A stretch of DNA of 12,814 nt, from positions 1-12,814 of the forward strand of contig CAVVFJ010000017.1 in NCBI GenBank assembly GCA_963747425.1, in the 5' to 3' direction. Positions within the stretch are counted from its first letter, which is position 1. Each line of letters begins with the position of its first letter. Position numbers and translations under genes: made by a program. The DNA is from DASUPK01 sp963747425 (GTDB lineage Bacteria; Actinomycetota; Thermoleophilia; Solirubrobacterales; 70-9). The notes beneath the pieces are model-generated. The model did not search any database. It was not told the origin of the DNA and worked only from the letters and a program-made list of their open reading frames with translations. Below, piece by piece: positions 12,205 through 12,814 of the stretch.

Positions 12205-12716
12205 GCGACCCCAAGCACCAGCTGACGACGGATCAGGCCGAGCGAGAGGCCTCGGGGGCCCACGAGTACGGGCGCTACCTGGAGGAATTCGAGGTCGGTG
12301 CGGTCTACAAGCACTGGCCCGCCAAGACGGTGACCGAGTCAGACGACCACCTCTTCTGCCTGATCACCATGAACCACCACCCGCTGCACCTGAACGACGT
12401 CTACGCGTCGCAGTCGCAGCAGGGTCAGAACGTGGTGGTGGGCCCGCTGGTCTACTCCCTCGCCCTGGGGATGTCCGTCAGCGACGTCTCGGGCAAGGCG
12501 ATCGCGAACCTGGCGACCGAGGAGCTCAGCCACCCGGCCCCCGTCTTCCACGGCGACACTCTCTTCTGCGAGTCCGAGGTCCTCGAGGTGCGCCCGTCCG
12601 AGTCGAAGCCGGACCGCGGGATCGTCAAGGTCCACACGCGCGTCTACAAGCAGGACGGGACGCTGGTCGCGGAGTTCAAGCGCGCCGTGCTGGTGCCGCG
12701 GAAACAGCCTGGTTAA
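12201..12716 (+). CDS. MaoC family (hot-dog) enoyl-CoA hydratase/dehydratase
   Basis: A 171-residue protein with one MaoC hot-dog domain, expected to hydrate or dehydrate a CoA thioester. Residues 28-50 (LEEFEVGAVYKHWPAKTVTESDDH) and 51-69 (LFCLITMNHHPLHLNDVYA) form the substrate-entry signature. In typical MaoC proteins this reads T-G-D-x-N-P-x-H; here Asn58 replaces the Asp and only His63 is kept. From memory, T-M-N-x-x-P-L-H is the form in a subgroup found near CitE-like lyases and acyl-CoA dehydrogenases (for instance in mycobacterial leucine-degradation clusters). GPLVYSLALGMSV (81-93) and HPAPVFHGDTLFCESEVLE (111-129) are the second half of the fold. Methylmalyl-CoA/mesaconyl-CoA or 3-hydroxyacyl-CoA are candidate substrates. 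Confidence 0.9.
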   Translation: MSDPKHQLTTDQAEREASGAHEYGRYLEEFEVGAVYKHWPAKTVTESDDHLFCLITMNHHPLHLNDVYASQSQQGQNVVVGPLVYSLALGMSVSDVSGKAIANLATEELSHPAPVFHGDTLFCESEVLEVRPSESKPDRGIVKVHTRVYKQDGTLVAEFKRAVLVPRKQPG

Positions 12717-12735
12717 CCAGCTTCGCCATCAGATC

Positions 12736-12813
12736 GCGGCCACAAGCGGCTGCCCCACATAAGTCGCTCCGGGCTTCGCCCTGCGCTCCGAAGTGGAGCG
12801 GCTTGGTGGCCGC
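12736..12813. other. Nested hairpins downstream of maoC, possible terminator
   Basis: GCGGCCACAAGC (12736-12747) pairs with 12801-12813 with one bulged base. Inside lie GGGC-TTC-GCCC (12771-12781) and CGCTCC-GAAGT-GGAGCG (12784-12800). A second CGCTCC copy at 12765-12770 could instead pair with 12795-12800. There is no T-tract and no start codon with good context. It is most simply the transcript end of the plus-strand run, or the 3' region of a gene beyond the edge. Confidence 0.4.
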
Positions 12814-12814
12814 T

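Noticed and set aside
12736..12813. tRNA or structured ncRNA at the right edge
   Set aside because: The stems do not form a cloverleaf, and no anticodon or T-loop sequence is visible. A terminator-like role is simpler.

Overview
The window is very GC-rich, densely packed and almost wholly coding. It looks like a chromosomal segment of a high-GC actinobacterium, most likely a soil member of the class Thermoleophilia (Solirubrobacterales/Gaiellales type), possibly from a metagenome. Pointers to this are: a Sec-exported RTX protein with paired cysteines, a multi-TM/PAS/PAS/EAL protein with a P-S-x-A-D membrane motif, many small NTF2-like, SCP2 and CoA-ester genes, and TANNNT boxes 6-7 nt before start codons, as expected for leaderless mRNAs. 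The assignment comes from recalled family distribution, not from a marker gene. No rRNA, tRNA, CRISPR, transposase or phage gene was seen, and no gap between genes exceeds about 120 bp.

Layout. Bases 1-61 are the 3' end of a plus-strand gene. Minus strand, 104-3709: a secreted two-block RTX repeat protein; then an operon of a malyl-CoA/methylmalyl-CoA lyase (Mcl-like) and a 4HBT hot-dog thioesterase joined by a GTGA overlap. From a 55-bp divergent promoter region a GNAT acetyltransferase gene runs the other way. Both the lyase and the GNAT gene carry an apparent one-base insertion close to their 5' ends. A perfect 15-bp REP-like inverted repeat follows the GNAT gene and includes its stop codon. 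Next comes a PadR-family repressor with a palindrome in its promoter (4278-4300), convergent with a minus-strand group: NTF2-like protein, TM-PAS-PAS-EAL c-di-GMP phosphodiesterase, NTF2-like protein.

Plus strand, 8405-12716: acyl-CoA dehydrogenase, a small ABM-like ferredoxin-fold protein, short-chain dehydrogenase, SCP2 sterol-carrier protein, an AlkZ/YcaQ-like winged-helix protein with a QAQ motif, and a MaoC-type hydratase preceded by a 14-codon upstream ORF whose stop overlaps the maoC start. The last 98 bp hold nested hairpins.

How the genes may work together. Two metabolic themes stand out. The lyase and its coupled thioesterase could together make malate (or methylmalate) from glyoxylate plus acetyl-CoA (or propionyl-CoA), a functional substitute for malate synthase. 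The run ACAD, SDR, SCP2, MaoC contains as separate genes the same three domain types that peroxisomal multifunctional enzyme 2 fuses, which suggests oxidation of fatty-acyl, branched or sterol side-chain CoA esters. Both are inferences. I found no clearly new defence or mobile system.
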